NCBI GenBank assembly: GCA_031550535.1
Contig: JAVBOM010000055.1
Location: 14,400-78,399, forward strand
Direction of reading: 5' to 3'
DNA from: Avichristensenella sp031550535
Lineage (GTDB): Bacteria > Bacillota > Clostridia > Christensenellales > Aristaeellaceae
DNA: 64,000 nucleotides
Shown here: in pieces, positions 8,676 to 17,291 of the stretch
How positions within the stretch are numbered: the stretch's first letter is position 1
Layout of the letters: every line of letters starts with the position of its first letter
The notes under the pieces: generated by a model
The model's database searches: none
What the model saw: the letters and a program-made list of their open reading frames with translations, nothing else
Told to the model about the DNA's origin: nothing
Translations under genes and position numbers: made by a program

Positions 8676-9083
8676 ATGAGCCTAACGCTGGGCGAACGGT
8701 TCGATCTTTACCTGGACACGCTGAATAACTTCGGCGTGTTCCTGCTGGATCTGCCCGATGCGCTTATCGAATACTATGTTTTCGAGGAGTTCGCCACAGG
8801 CGCGATCAGCTTTTTGTACAAGACTAACCTGGAACTGTATGAGGATGAAGGGCTCATCACCAAAGCCATCCGCGAACAAAGCGGGAGGCTAAGAGAGGGC
8901 TTCTTGGCCTTGAAGCTCCAAGGAGAAACGTTTTGGCGTGTTGAATCCGTCAAAAGGGCCCCCGAATGGCGGGAGCTCTTGACGTTGTCGGATTGTGTCA
9001 AGGCGCTCCTCCACGAGCGATGGACCGACGAGGAATTGAAGATGCTCTGCGCCATCGGGTACTGCCGGCGCTTGGGTTTCTGA
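8676..9083 (+). CDS. Small soluble protein of unknown function
   Basis: 135 residues, no signal peptide and no membrane segment. It is mostly helical by inspection (LGERFDLYLDTLNNF, LREGFLALKLQGE) and acidic. Codon use is visibly less GC-rich than in neighbours, which hints at transfer or weak expression. The ATG at 8676 has GGGAG 9 nt upstream; an upstream GTG at 8652 lacks a site. It stands alone after a terminator and converges on the secreted-protein gene at 9090. The overall look resembles small immunity-type proteins, but no motif supports that, so no function is assigned. Confidence 0.6.
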   Translation: MSLTLGERFDLYLDTLNNFGVFLLDLPDALIEYYVFEEFATGAISFLYKTNLELYEDEGLITKAIREQSGRLREGFLALKLQGETFWRVESVKRAPEWRELLTLSDCVKALLHERWTDEELKMLCAIGYCRRLGF

Positions 9084-9089
9084 CGCCCC

Positions 9090-10130
9090 TCACCGCTTCC
9101 TTGCCCGCCCCGAAAAGAACACCATCACGTCGTCAAACGTCTCGTTTGCCTTCATTTTCTTCACGTCCGACTCGCCGGGGTTGATCTGGTAGTTCGCGTC
9201 CGCCATGTAGGTGGAATCATACCCGACGGGCTTTCCGTCCTCCAGGAAGAGGACGATGCACTTGACCATCTCGGCCGGCCGGTCGCCCGTGTTTGTCGCG
9301 GTGACGACGGCGCTCTGGCCGGAAATCTCCACGCTGTGCTCAATGGCGGTGAGCACGCCCGCGTAGCTGCGCTCCACGCTCGGCAGCAGTTCATATTTAT
9401 AGGAAGAAAAGGGAGTTCCGTTCCAGAAGATGAAGACAGTGGAACACCCGGCCTCAATGGCCGGTTCCGTCTGCCGGCTGATGCCGACCATGTTGCCGCT
9501 TGGGTCATTGAAGATTACGCGGCAGCCGATCTCCACCGTGTCCGGCGTTTCATTCTCCACGACGAGCGCCAGGTAATCAAACAGCGGCGTACTCCACTGG
9601 TACGGCGTGACCGCGAAGCCACCCTCCTGGTCGATGGCAGCCTGCGCCAGTCCGGCCGGGGTGAGCTTCACAAGGGCCGCGTCCATGGCGAGCACGGATT
9701 TCCCGTCGACCTTCGCGGTGCCTTCAAACGTTCCGTTGACCGTTACCACATCGTCCGCGCGCATCATGGGCATCTCGTCCGAGGTTTCGTACGTCACCAG
9801 GGCCCACGCGTATTCCTTTCCCTGCACCGCCACCAAGATCTGCGCGGAGGAAATCCCTTCCGCGGCGCGCACAACCAGGCCGGTGAAGCGGATTTTTTCG
9901 CCCAGGTGCCCGTCAGGGTCGGCCAAAAGCGCGTCGGTTGCGGTAATCTGGGTATAGCTGTTGCGCTCCGCCTCCAGAACCTCTTTGATCTGCGCCTCAA
10001 TAATCTCTTTGGCGGCGGTCATCTCTTCGACGGTCGCGCAGGCTAAGTCGAGGGTCAGCGTTTCAGCCACCGCCTGGGCAGCGGAAACCGCAAACAGCAC
10101 AGCGAGCAGCAGCGAGCAAAGTTTTTTCAT
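9090..10130 (-). CDS. Secreted protein with OB-fold-like and FxLYD-like segments
   Basis: 346 residues. The start MKKLCSLLLAVLFAVSAAQA is a clear signal peptide with AQA cleavage site. Residues about 50-140 (LGEKIRFTGLVVRAAEG ... VVTVNGTFEGTAK) look like an OB-fold of the tRNA_anti-like type found in exported Clostridia proteins, and the C-terminal half (LVVENETPDTVEIGCRVIF, VVTATNTGDRPAEMVKCIVLF) resembles FxLYD immunoglobulin-like modules. The frame runs on upstream, but AAAGGGAGA precedes this ATG. A textbook promoter lies 53 bases upstream, so it is monocistronic. Likely a cell-envelope or ligand-binding protein; exact role unknown. Confidence 0.75.
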   Translation of the reverse strand: MKKLCSLLLAVLFAVSAAQAVAETLTLDLACATVEEMTAAKEIIEAQIKEVLEAERNSYTQITATDALLADPDGHLGEKIRFTGLVVRAAEGISSAQILVAVQGKEYAWALVTYETSDEMPMMRADDVVTVNGTFEGTAKVDGKSVLAMDAALVKLTPAGLAQAAIDQEGGFAVTPYQWSTPLFDYLALVVENETPDTVEIGCRVIFNDPSGNMVGISRQTEPAIEAGCSTVFIFWNGTPFSSYKYELLPSVERSYAGVLTAIEHSVEISGQSAVVTATNTGDRPAEMVKCIVLFLEDGKPVGYDSTYMADANYQINPGESDVKKMKANETFDDVMVFFSGRARKR

Positions 10131-10182
10131 GTGAGCTCTCCCTTTGCGAGTCGTAACGATAACGTAACAGCATTGTAATAGC

Positions 10183-10211
10183 ATTATATTACGCATGACA
10201 GGATTTGGCAA
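10183..10211 (-). promoter_or_regulatory. Sigma-A promoter for the secreted protein
   Basis: On the minus strand TTGCCA, 17-bp spacer, TATAAT. It is divergent from the promoter at 10256. Confidence 0.8.
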
Positions 10212-10255
10212 GGAAAATAATAGAAATTGCGGAGTGTCCCCCTTTTGTTACCTTG

Positions 10256-10284
10256 TTGTCTTTTTCCACTGATTCGGTTATACT
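10256..10284 (+). promoter_or_regulatory. Sigma-A promoter for the phosphoglucomutase operon
   Basis: TTGTCT, 17-bp spacer, TATACT, ending 48 bases upstream of the TTG start of the mutase. Confidence 0.7.
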
Positions 10285-10332
10285 ACATTTTGGAAGAGTG
10301 TAAAAATCCCACCGCATACGGAGGTGCTTGTT

Positions 10333-12072
10333 TTGTACGCTGACGCATACGCGGCATGGCTGCGTGACTTTGCGGCCGACCGCGAAATGACCCTAGAGCT
10401 CGAAGGCATCCGCGGAAATGACGCGGAGATACAGGACCGGTTTTACACGGCGCTCTCGTTTGGCACGGCCGGCATGCGCGGCGTGCTGGGCGCGGGCACG
10501 AACCGCATGAACGTCTATACCGTCCGGCGCGCCACGCGCGGCCTGGCGGACTATATCGCCGGGTGCGATGACGGCGGGGACAGGCCGTCCCCCAGGGAGC
10601 GCGGTGTCGTGATCGCGTACGATTCCCGGCGCCTGTCGGACCGGTTCGCGCTGGAAACGGCGCGCGTGCTGGCGGACAGCGGTGTCAAGGCGCACCTGTT
10701 CCCGTCGCTTAGGCCCGTGCCGGTGCTGTCGTTCGCGGTCCGCGCGCTGGGCGCGGTCGCGGGCGTGGTCATCACGGCCAGCCACAACCCGCCGCAGTTC
10801 AACGGCTACAAGGTCTATTGGGACGACGGGGCGCAGCTCCCGCCCGAGCGCGCGGACGCGGTGCTTGCCCTCATCGAGCGGCACGGCTACGCGGAGCCCG
10901 CGCCCATGGACGAGGCCACAGCGCGCGAAAAAGGGCTGCTCGTCACCGTGGATCAGGACATCGACAACGCGTACATTGAGCGCATCAAGACGCTGAGCCT
11001 GCGCCCGGACCTGCTCCGCGCGGAAGGGTCCGCGCTGAAGCTCGTGTACACGCCGCTGTACGGCTCCGGCTGTGTGCCCGTATGCCGCGTGCTGCGCGAG
11101 ATGGGCGTGACGAACCTGCTGGTCGTGCGCGAGCAGGAAGCGCCCGACGGCAACTTCCCCACTATCAAGACGCCCAACCCCGAGGAGGCGGACGCGTACC
11201 GCCTGGCCGTGCAGCTCGCCGATCAAAAGGGCGCGGACGTATGCCTCGCCACAGACCCGGACTGCGACCGGCTGGGCGTGGCCGTGCGCGGCAAAGACGG
11301 AACGTTCGTGCAGCTCAGCGGCAACCAGATCGGCTGCCTGCTGCTGGAGTACATCCTGGACGCGCGCAAAAAGGCGGGCACGCTGCCGAAGAACGCGCTG
11401 GCCGTCAAATCCATCGTATCCACAGAGCTGGCGCGGGCCATCTGCGAGCCGTACGGCGTCCAGATGGTGGACACGCTGACCGGCTTCAAGTTTATCGCGG
11501 AGCGGATACAGCAGGCCGAGACGACTGGGGAGCACACGTTCCTGTTCGGCTTTGAGGAGTCCTATGGCTACCTGTCGTCCACGTTTGTCAGGGACAAGGA
11601 TGCCGTGAACGCGGCGCTGCTGTTTACGGAACTGCTCCTGAGCCTTACGCGGGCCGGGCAGACCGTCTGGGACAAGCTGGACGAAATTCAGCGGCGGCAC
11701 GGGTACTCCGTGGACCGCGTTGTTTCCGTGACGCTCGCGGGGGAGGACGGCGTGCAGCGCATGCGGGGCATCATGGACAGCCTGCATGGCCCGGGCAAGG
11801 CGCCCCGGGACATCGCGGGCCTTTCCGTGCTGGCGGCGCGCGACTATGAGACGGGCCTCCGCGCCCCTATGGGCGGCGCGCCGGAGCCGATGGGGCTGCC
11901 GAAGTCCAACGTGGTGTATTTTGAGCTGGAAAACCGCTGCTGGGTGTGCGTGCGCCCGTCCGGCACGGAGCCGAAGATTAAGCTGTACGTGAACGCCCGC
12001 GCCGGGGGGGAGGCGGAGGCCGCCGCCCTCGCGGACCGGATTTGCACGGCGGCGGAGGCGCTGCTGAAATGA
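10333..12072 (+). CDS. Phosphoglucomutase/phosphomannomutase (alpha-D-phosphohexomutase)
   Basis: 579 residues, the usual size of the PgcA type. It interconverts hexose 1- and 6-phosphates, feeding UDP-glucose and envelope polysaccharide synthesis. All four family signatures are intact: TASHNPPQFNGYK with phospho-Ser at about 150, the metal loop DPDCDR, the sugar loop GFEESYGY and the phosphate loop RPSGTEPKIK. The start is TTG at 10333, 8 nt after GGAGG; an upstream GTG at 10324 overlaps that site and is rejected. The stop overlaps the next start (ATGA), so VanW is translated from the same message. Confidence 0.93.
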   Translation: MYADAYAAWLRDFAADREMTLELEGIRGNDAEIQDRFYTALSFGTAGMRGVLGAGTNRMNVYTVRRATRGLADYIAGCDDGGDRPSPRERGVVIAYDSRRLSDRFALETARVLADSGVKAHLFPSLRPVPVLSFAVRALGAVAGVVITASHNPPQFNGYKVYWDDGAQLPPERADAVLALIERHGYAEPAPMDEATAREKGLLVTVDQDIDNAYIERIKTLSLRPDLLRAEGSALKLVYTPLYGSGCVPVCRVLREMGVTNLLVVREQEAPDGNFPTIKTPNPEEADAYRLAVQLADQKGADVCLATDPDCDRLGVAVRGKDGTFVQLSGNQIGCLLLEYILDARKKAGTLPKNALAVKSIVSTELARAICEPYGVQMVDTLTGFKFIAERIQQAETTGEHTFLFGFEESYGYLSSTFVRDKDAVNAALLFTELLLSLTRAGQTVWDKLDEIQRRHGYSVDRVVSVTLAGEDGVQRMRGIMDSLHGPGKAPRDIAGLSVLAARDYETGLRAPMGGAPEPMGLPKSNVVYFELENRCWVCVRPSGTEPKIKLYVNARAGGEAEAAALADRICTAAEALLK

Positions 12073-13097
12073 CAAAACGGGCGATCAACCTGCTGCTGGC
12101 GCTCCTGCTCGTTCTCTGCGCCTCTCCCGCCATGGCCGCCACGCAGCCGGGCAACCCGGGGGAGATGCCAAAGCCGCTCTACAACGGCATCGCGCAGACG
12201 AATGTGTTCATCCGCACGGAGCGGTCGCGCGAGGCGGATACGGTGGGGCACTACAACAGCGGCGACAAGGTGCAGATCATCGCGTATGAGCCGGAATGGC
12301 TGATCGTGGTGAAGGGCAAGGACGGCGACTGGGTGACGGGCTACGTGCTCCGGCACACGGTATCGGAGATCACGCAGACGGCGGAGGCCGAGCTGCCCTA
12401 CGGCGCGACGCCCACCGTGTACACCGCGGTGCTCGCCAAGGACGCGACCATCCGCACGGGGCCGGCCGTCACCGCCGACCCACTGTTTACGCTGACGGAA
12501 GGGGCAAAAATTGCCATCCTCAGCATAGAGGACGGCTGGGCCAAGTGCATCTACTGGCGGCAGTACGGCTACTTCTACATGGACGCGGTGACGGAGCTGA
12601 CGCCCGTATTTCCGGCGGACACGGCGCGGCCGGGGGACACCATCGCGGCGTTTAACTCGTTTTACAACATGAGCGAGGAAGGGCTGAACCCCAACCGCAA
12701 AATCAACATCGCGCAGGCGTGCCAGTACATCTCCATCGTGTTGCAGCCGGGGACCTCGTTCGACTTTGACGGCACCGCGGGGCCGTACCAGTATCCCCGG
12801 GGGTACCTGGAGGGAATCTCCTACTTTGAGGGCCAGGCGGTGCCGAGCGTGGGCGGAGGCGTGTGCCAGGTGTCCTCCACGCTGTACAATGTGCTGCTGG
12901 CGCTGCCCAGCGGCATGGAGGTAACCTACCGCAGGGCGCACGGCCCGAGCGGGGCCACGTACCTGCCCCATGGCGTAGACGCGGCCGTCGGCAACGACAG
13001 GCTGAACCTGATCTTCCAAAACACGTTTGATTTCCCGGTGCGGATCGAGGCGATGGCGCACGACGGCGCGCTGTACATCGCCATGCGGAAGGAATAG
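12069..13097 (+). CDS. Secreted VanW-family protein with two SH3-like domains
   Basis: 342 residues. The signal peptide ends near SPAMA (residue 23). Two bacterial SH3-like repeats follow (about 40-95 with NVFIRTERS, and 120-175 with DATIRTGP), then the VanW domain with the conserved VGGGVCQVSSTLYN segment. VanW is named for vancomycin gene clusters but its biochemical role is unknown; here the SH3 modules argue for binding to the cell wall. It is coupled to the mutase by a 4-base overlap and followed after 1 base by the YtvI-like gene. Confidence 0.87.
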   Translation: MTKRAINLLLALLLVLCASPAMAATQPGNPGEMPKPLYNGIAQTNVFIRTERSREADTVGHYNSGDKVQIIAYEPEWLIVVKGKDGDWVTGYVLRHTVSEITQTAEAELPYGATPTVYTAVLAKDATIRTGPAVTADPLFTLTEGAKIAILSIEDGWAKCIYWRQYGYFYMDAVTELTPVFPADTARPGDTIAAFNSFYNMSEEGLNPNRKINIAQACQYISIVLQPGTSFDFDGTAGPYQYPRGYLEGISYFEGQAVPSVGGGVCQVSSTLYNVLLALPSGMEVTYRRAHGPSGATYLPHGVDAAVGNDRLNLIFQNTFDFPVRIEAMAHDGALYIAMRKE

Positions 13098-13098
13098 C

Positions 13099-14184
13099 AT
13101 GAATCGCTTTACGGATTGGCTTCGCACATTTAACGAGGATTGGAACGACTTACCCCGGCGGCTGCTCTGGATTGTTGGCATGTTTGCCGTGCTGGCGCTG
13201 ATCCTGCTGGTATTTCCGTACATCGCCCCGTTCGCGCTGGCGGCGCTGTTCGCGTGGATGCTCGACCCGGTCGTGCGCTTCGCGACAAAGCTGCTAGGCG
13301 GAAGCCGCGCGGTGCGCGGCATCGTTTCCGGCGTGCTGGTGTCGCTCCTGGCAGGGCTGGTGATCTTCCTGCTGCTGGTGCTGACGGGCCGGGTATTTGA
13401 GGAGCTGAAGGCGCTGGCAAGCGCGTTGCCGGGCTGGATCAACGACATTTCCACCGCGGTATCCGCGTGGATTGACGGGCTGAACCCGGATATCGGCCTG
13501 GCGGAGGTCGGCGTGCAGGAGGCGCTGCTGCGGCTGCTGGCCGAGGCCACGTCCATGCTGACCACGATCGCCTCGCAGCTCGCCTCCACGGCTGCGCGGT
13601 TCGCCATCCGCACGGCGGGCATGCTGCCCAAGGGCATTCTGTTCACGGTGCTGATGCTGGTGGGTACGTTCTACATGAGCGCGGACAAGGAGCGCGTGTG
13701 GAAGTACATACGGAGCCTGCTGCCGGAGAAGTACGCGAAGCGGTCCAGCGAGGTGCGGACGAGCATCCTGCGCGCCGTGCTCAGCCAGCTCCGCGCGGCG
13801 ATGATCATGATGGCGGTGATCTTCGGCGAGCTGTCCGTGGGGTTCATGGTGATGGGACTGGACTACGCCATCCTGTTCGCGCTGATCATCGCGGTGCTGG
13901 ACGCGCTGCCCGTGCTGGGCGCGGGGCTTTTCCTGATTCCGATGTTCATCTACGGCCTCGCGTTCGGGCAGGTCAGCCTGGCGGTCGGCGGGGCGGTGCT
14001 GTACCTGCTGACGATTTTCCTGCGGCAGCTCTTGGAGCCGCGCATCATCGGCCGGCAGCTTGGGCTGTACCCGCTGGCCACGATGATGGCGATGTACGCG
14101 GGGCTGCACGCAATGGGGTTTTTGGGCATGCTGCTGGGGCCGATGATGCTGCTGTTGTGTAAGGTGGTTTTTACGGCGAAGTAG
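13099..14184 (+). CDS. AI-2E family transporter, YtvI-like membrane protein
   Basis: 361 residues with about eight hydrophobic segments, a central soluble stretch around residues 95-170 and the typical late motifs DALPVLGAGLFLIP and LEPRIIGRQLGLYP. The family includes the sporulation membrane protein YtvI and autoinducer/sodium exporters; length and order of motifs fit YtvI best, but orthology cannot be settled here. The chosen ATG at 13099 follows GGAAGGAA formed at the end of the VanW gene; the longer frame starting at 13027 overlaps VanW without a site. Last gene of the mutase-VanW-YtvI operon, though no terminator is obvious. Confidence 0.85.
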   Translation: MNRFTDWLRTFNEDWNDLPRRLLWIVGMFAVLALILLVFPYIAPFALAALFAWMLDPVVRFATKLLGGSRAVRGIVSGVLVSLLAGLVIFLLLVLTGRVFEELKALASALPGWINDISTAVSAWIDGLNPDIGLAEVGVQEALLRLLAEATSMLTTIASQLASTAARFAIRTAGMLPKGILFTVLMLVGTFYMSADKERVWKYIRSLLPEKYAKRSSEVRTSILRAVLSQLRAAMIMMAVIFGELSVGFMVMGLDYAILFALIIAVLDALPVLGAGLFLIPMFIYGLAFGQVSLAVGGAVLYLLTIFLRQLLEPRIIGRQLGLYPLATMMAMYAGLHAMGFLGMLLGPMMLLLCKVVFTAK

Positions 14185-14267
14185 GGCAATGCCTCTCGCC
14201 AACACGCCATTCATTCCTGGGACGCTTTGTTGCCGCCAAGCGCACAGTGGCAGGAGAGGGGGCATGG

Positions 14268-14483
14268 GTGGTGCGGGGTATCTTTATCAGTGGATTCTAT
14301 ACCCTGTACGGCTTTCTAATGTTCTTCAAGCTGCGCAACGAGGCTCACGAACTTCTTGCGGAGGGGTTTCCTGTCGTGAATGGTACGCTTATCCCCTTCT
14401 GTTTCCTGGCGTTCGGGGTTGTCGCCTTGTGCGTTTTTCTTTTCTTGTTGTGGGAAAAACACAGCGAAAAACAACGTAAATGA
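14268..14483 (+). CDS. Small two-helix membrane protein, unknown
   Basis: 71 residues with hydrophobic stretches at about 3-20 and 40-63, separated by a short charged loop (RNEAHELLAEG), and a basic, Lys-rich tail (EKHSEKQRK). GTG at 14268 was chosen because GGAGAGGGGG lies 6-7 nt upstream; GTG at 14247 lacks a site. Codon use is AT-richer than its neighbours. No family is recognised. It could belong to the class of small membrane proteins found beside transporters. Confidence 0.55.
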   Translation: MVRGIFISGFYTLYGFLMFFKLRNEAHELLAEGFPVVNGTLIPFCFLAFGVVALCVFLFLLWEKHSEKQRK

Positions 14484-14520
14484 CATAGCGTAACGCGCGG
14501 CCGGGCTTTCCCGCCACGCG

Positions 14521-16845
14521 TCACCCTATGTTCCCGTTCTCGCGGTACGCCCGCCAGACCGTCTCGAACACGCCACCGCCCTCTGGCAGCGGGCGCACGG
14601 GCCGCCACGCGCACCGGACGCCGCCGGGTGACCACCGGACAAGCTGCACCTGCCCGGACAGCGCGCCATCGTCCGGCTGGAAGCGGAAATCGGCTGGCAG
14701 CCCCAAGAGGGGCGCGCCTTCATTGACGGCGGCGCGGATTTCAAAAAGCGGGCGCCATGAGGGGATTTCGCAAGAAATCCCTTCCTCAGCCGCGTACACC
14801 GCCGACCCGCGCGAGCCGCCGCCGTGCGCCACGTAGTCCAGCATTGCGGACAGGACGGCCTGCCGGGCGATCAGCGCGTCGCGGAGGCGGTACGCTTCCG
14901 GCAGATCGGATGGGGTGGTGAGGATCACGCGGGACGCGAAATGGCCGATTAGGTCGGTCGTTTCCGCAAGGGTTTCCCGCATGCGCTTCGGGTCGCGGAT
15001 GGCCGCGCCGGCTGCGCTCATGCGGTGCGCGGAGGCTTCCGATAGGGCGGCTAAGGGGATGGGGCGGGCTGGCGGGATTTCTGCGGGGCTTGGCATCCCA
15101 GTATTCGCGCAGACGCGGGCAGGAGCATCGGATGAACACGCGCGAAGGCGCGAAGCCTCCACGTTCACACTATCCCCTGCCGAAGGTTCTGGCGATGCCT
15201 CCAGGGCTTGTGAACCCTCGCCAACCGTGCCTGCGCGGGTTGAAACATCAAATGAACGCCCATGAAGGCACGAAGCGCCCAAATCTGCATCACATCCTGC
15301 CGAAGGTTCTGGCGATGCCCCCACAACTCGTGGTCTCCCACCAGCCGCGTTGCCCTCCCCGCCATGGGCACCCCCGCCCAGCAGCCCCCGACACATCTTC
15401 ATATGCTCCGCGATTGCTTTCGCCGCACCCTCCGGCAGCGTTTCCCCCGCCTCCCCGCCCCCGTGCGCGGCGATATACCGCGCGGCGCGGAGCGCGCCCA
15501 CCTGTCCGGCGTTCAGCGCGCTGCCGCCCGGCCGGTATGCGCCGTGCGTGCCCGCCGCTTCGCCCACGGCAAACACGCCGGGGACATTCGTCCGCCACCA
15601 CGCGTCCACGTCCAGGCCGCCGTTCATGTGCTGCGCGCACAGTGCGATTTCCAGCGGTTCGGCGGCGAGATCCACACCCTTGCCGAGGTACAGCGCGTAG
15701 GCGGGTTCGTTCATGTGGCGCAGGCGGTCGATGGGCGCGCCGAAGCACGCGCCCGCGGCGGCAAGGTACTCGCGCGCCTCCGGGGTGAGCAGCGCGTAAT
15801 CGAGCGCGTCCCGGTTGCCGGGGTTGCGCCGGAAATCCAGGTACACGCGGCGGCCCAGCAGCACGCGCTCGCGGTACACCAGCAGATCCACGCGCGACGA
15901 ACCATCCGCCGCCTTCCGGCTGTCAAACGGCCACTCATATCCCTTGCGGAACACCAGGGAGAGGCGCTCATCCTCGTCCGGGATCGCCTCGGCCAGAAAT
16001 TCGCGCTCCACGCCGTCCGCGTCCACGGAAATGAGGCGCGGGAGCGCCTGCATGTACGTGCCGGACACGTTCCAGCGCGGCGCGACGGACGCCAGGCCGT
16101 ACTGCCATTCCGTGAGGCTGCGGCCCAGGACGCCGGCCTCCAGCGCCACGCCGGTCGCGCCGCTGTGGCCCACCGGGTACACGGTGTCCGCGTAAATGCC
16201 CGCCGGACCGCCGGTGGCCCAGATGATATTCCGCGCGAGGATCACGGTGAAGCGGGTTTCCTCGGCCGCAAGGCCCGCCTTGTTTAGCGCCAGTACGCCG
16301 CACGCGCGCTCCCCGTCCTTCAGGATGGCGACGGCCTGGAGGTTGTCCAGCACCGGAATGTCCCTGTCCCGCGCGGCGCGCTCCAGCGTCTCGGTCATGG
16401 CCTTGGAGGTGAGCGGCCCGGCGGACGTAGCCCGCGCGCGCGGGTCGTGGTCGGTTTTGTAGCCGACGTACTCGCCGTGGCGGTTTACGGGGAACGCCAC
16501 GCCCAATTCGCACAGGTACAGGAAACAGCGCGCGGACAGCGCGGCCTCGGCAAGGGCGACGTCGCCGTCCACGCAGCCGCCGGCGAACAAATCGCGCGCC
16601 ATGTCGGCGGGGGAATCCGGCGCGCCGCCCGACAGGCTCAGCTTGTAGTACGTCTGCTTGTCCGACCCGGCGTTCCGCGACGTGCCGGTGTTCACGCCCT
16701 CGGTGAGGAGGGCGATGTCCGTCTGGCCGAACTGATGGAGCCGGAGCGCCGCGCCAAAGCCCGCCGCGCCGGAGCCGACGACGACGGTGTTGACGGCATG
16801 GGCGGGGAGGGAGAGGGCGCCGATGGGGATGCGGAAGGATTTCAT
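14521..16845 (-). CDS. FAD-dependent oxidoreductase of the fumarate reductase/L-aspartate oxidase fold
   Basis: 774 residues. An N-terminal dinucleotide-binding motif (VVVGSGAAGFGAA) at about 20-32, a quinone/substrate-loop region and the late VGEAAGTHGAYRPGGSALNAGQVG segment mark the succinate dehydrogenase/fumarate reductase flavoprotein superfamily. Such enzymes oxidise or reduce dicarboxylates, steroids or similar substrates. Residues about 485-600 are a low-complexity insertion built from a 120-bp tandem repeat, and residues about 686-706 are an in-frame copy of repeat A, so the core is interrupted by two non-family segments. The start is supported by AAAGGAGG; 16 further upstream codons are rejected. 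The substrate and electron partner are not known; no small iron-sulphur subunit is adjacent. Confidence 0.82.
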   Translation of the reverse strand: MKSFRIPIGALSLPAHAVNTVVVGSGAAGFGAALRLHQFGQTDIALLTEGVNTGTSRNAGSDKQTYYKLSLSGGAPDSPADMARDLFAGGCVDGDVALAEAALSARCFLYLCELGVAFPVNRHGEYVGYKTDHDPRARATSAGPLTSKAMTETLERAARDRDIPVLDNLQAVAILKDGERACGVLALNKAGLAAEETRFTVILARNIIWATGGPAGIYADTVYPVGHSGATGVALEAGVLGRSLTEWQYGLASVAPRWNVSGTYMQALPRLISVDADGVEREFLAEAIPDEDERLSLVFRKGYEWPFDSRKAADGSSRVDLLVYRERVLLGRRVYLDFRRNPGNRDALDYALLTPEAREYLAAAGACFGAPIDRLRHMNEPAYALYLGKGVDLAAEPLEIALCAQHMNGGLDVDAWWRTNVPGVFAVGEAAGTHGAYRPGGSALNAGQVGALRAARYIAAHGGGEAGETLPEGAAKAIAEHMKMCRGLLGGGAHGGEGNAAGGRPRVVGASPEPSAGCDADLGASCLHGRSFDVSTRAGTVGEGSQALEASPEPSAGDSVNVEASRLRACSSDAPARVCANTGMPSPAEIPPARPIPLAALSEASAHRMSAAGAAIRDPKRMRETLAETTDLIGHFASRVILTTPSDLPEAYRLRDALIARQAVLSAMLDYVAHGGGSRGSAVYAAEEGISCEIPSWRPLFEIRAAVNEGAPLLGLPADFRFQPDDGALSGQVQLVRWSPGGVRCAWRPVRPLPEGGGVFETVWRAYRENGNIG
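14725..14787 (-). repeat. Repeat A copy 6, inside the flavoprotein coding region
   Basis: Complete copy read in frame on the minus strand, in the gene's own orientation, giving residues including GISCEIPSWRP. No frame disruption results. Confidence 0.9.
15113..15352. repeat. 120-bp tandem repeat (two copies) within the flavoprotein gene
   Basis: The 19-base core CGAAGGTTCTGGCGATGCC occurs at 15181 and 15301, exactly 120 bases apart, and flanking sequence is similar for about 60 bases either side. The unit length is divisible by three, so the reading frame is kept (40 residues per unit, containing SPEPSAG). Confidence 0.85.
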
Positions 16846-16867
16846 GGGGAGCCTCCTTTGGGTAATG

Positions 16868-16955
16868 CTGGGGGCTTTCGGCCCCCAGACCATGACCTAC
16901 GGGCTATGCCCTTTGGAATCCCTTCTTTGCCTCACGGCAAGGGAGGGGCATTTTT
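16868..16955 (+). repeat. Repeat B copy 1
   Basis: Hairpins CTGGGGGC/GCCCCCAG-type and GGGCTATGCCC followed by CTTTGGAATCCCTTC and a CTCACGGCAAGG segment. The rest of the 446-base gap up to 17291 holds no gene, promoter or RNA that I can support. Confidence 0.7.
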
Positions 16956-17291
16956 TCTGTTCCTATTATGGGCAAGGGCAGCGTCAGCCTCCCGGGCACA
17001 GCCGCCGGAGCAATTTCTGAAATCAGAGCCCGCAGGTTGGGGGGGGGTTCGCCTTACGACGACGAGAGAGATGACGCGGATTCGGGCTGTGCGCATGCGG
17101 GGGCGTAAGACGCTTTCAGCGAACGCTGCCTGCGGCAAATGCGACGAGGAGGATGTCCGCCTTGACAGGGCGAGTGGCGGTTCAACACGTCCCAAACATG
17201 CGGGACAACGGAAAGATGCTCATTGTGTGCGGTGTTTGCCGAACGTGCAATGTGCCCTTATGGGGTCCGCGGGTTGAATCCCTCGCCCGTT

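Noticed and set aside
15262..16287. Long plus-strand frame opposite the flavoprotein
   Set aside because: It is a high-GC shadow frame; the minus-strand gene has clear domains and ribosome site.
17250..17290. T-arm-like sequence suggesting a tRNA
   Set aside because: GGGTTGAATCCC resembles a T-arm, but no matching acceptor, D-arm or anticodon arm is found upstream.
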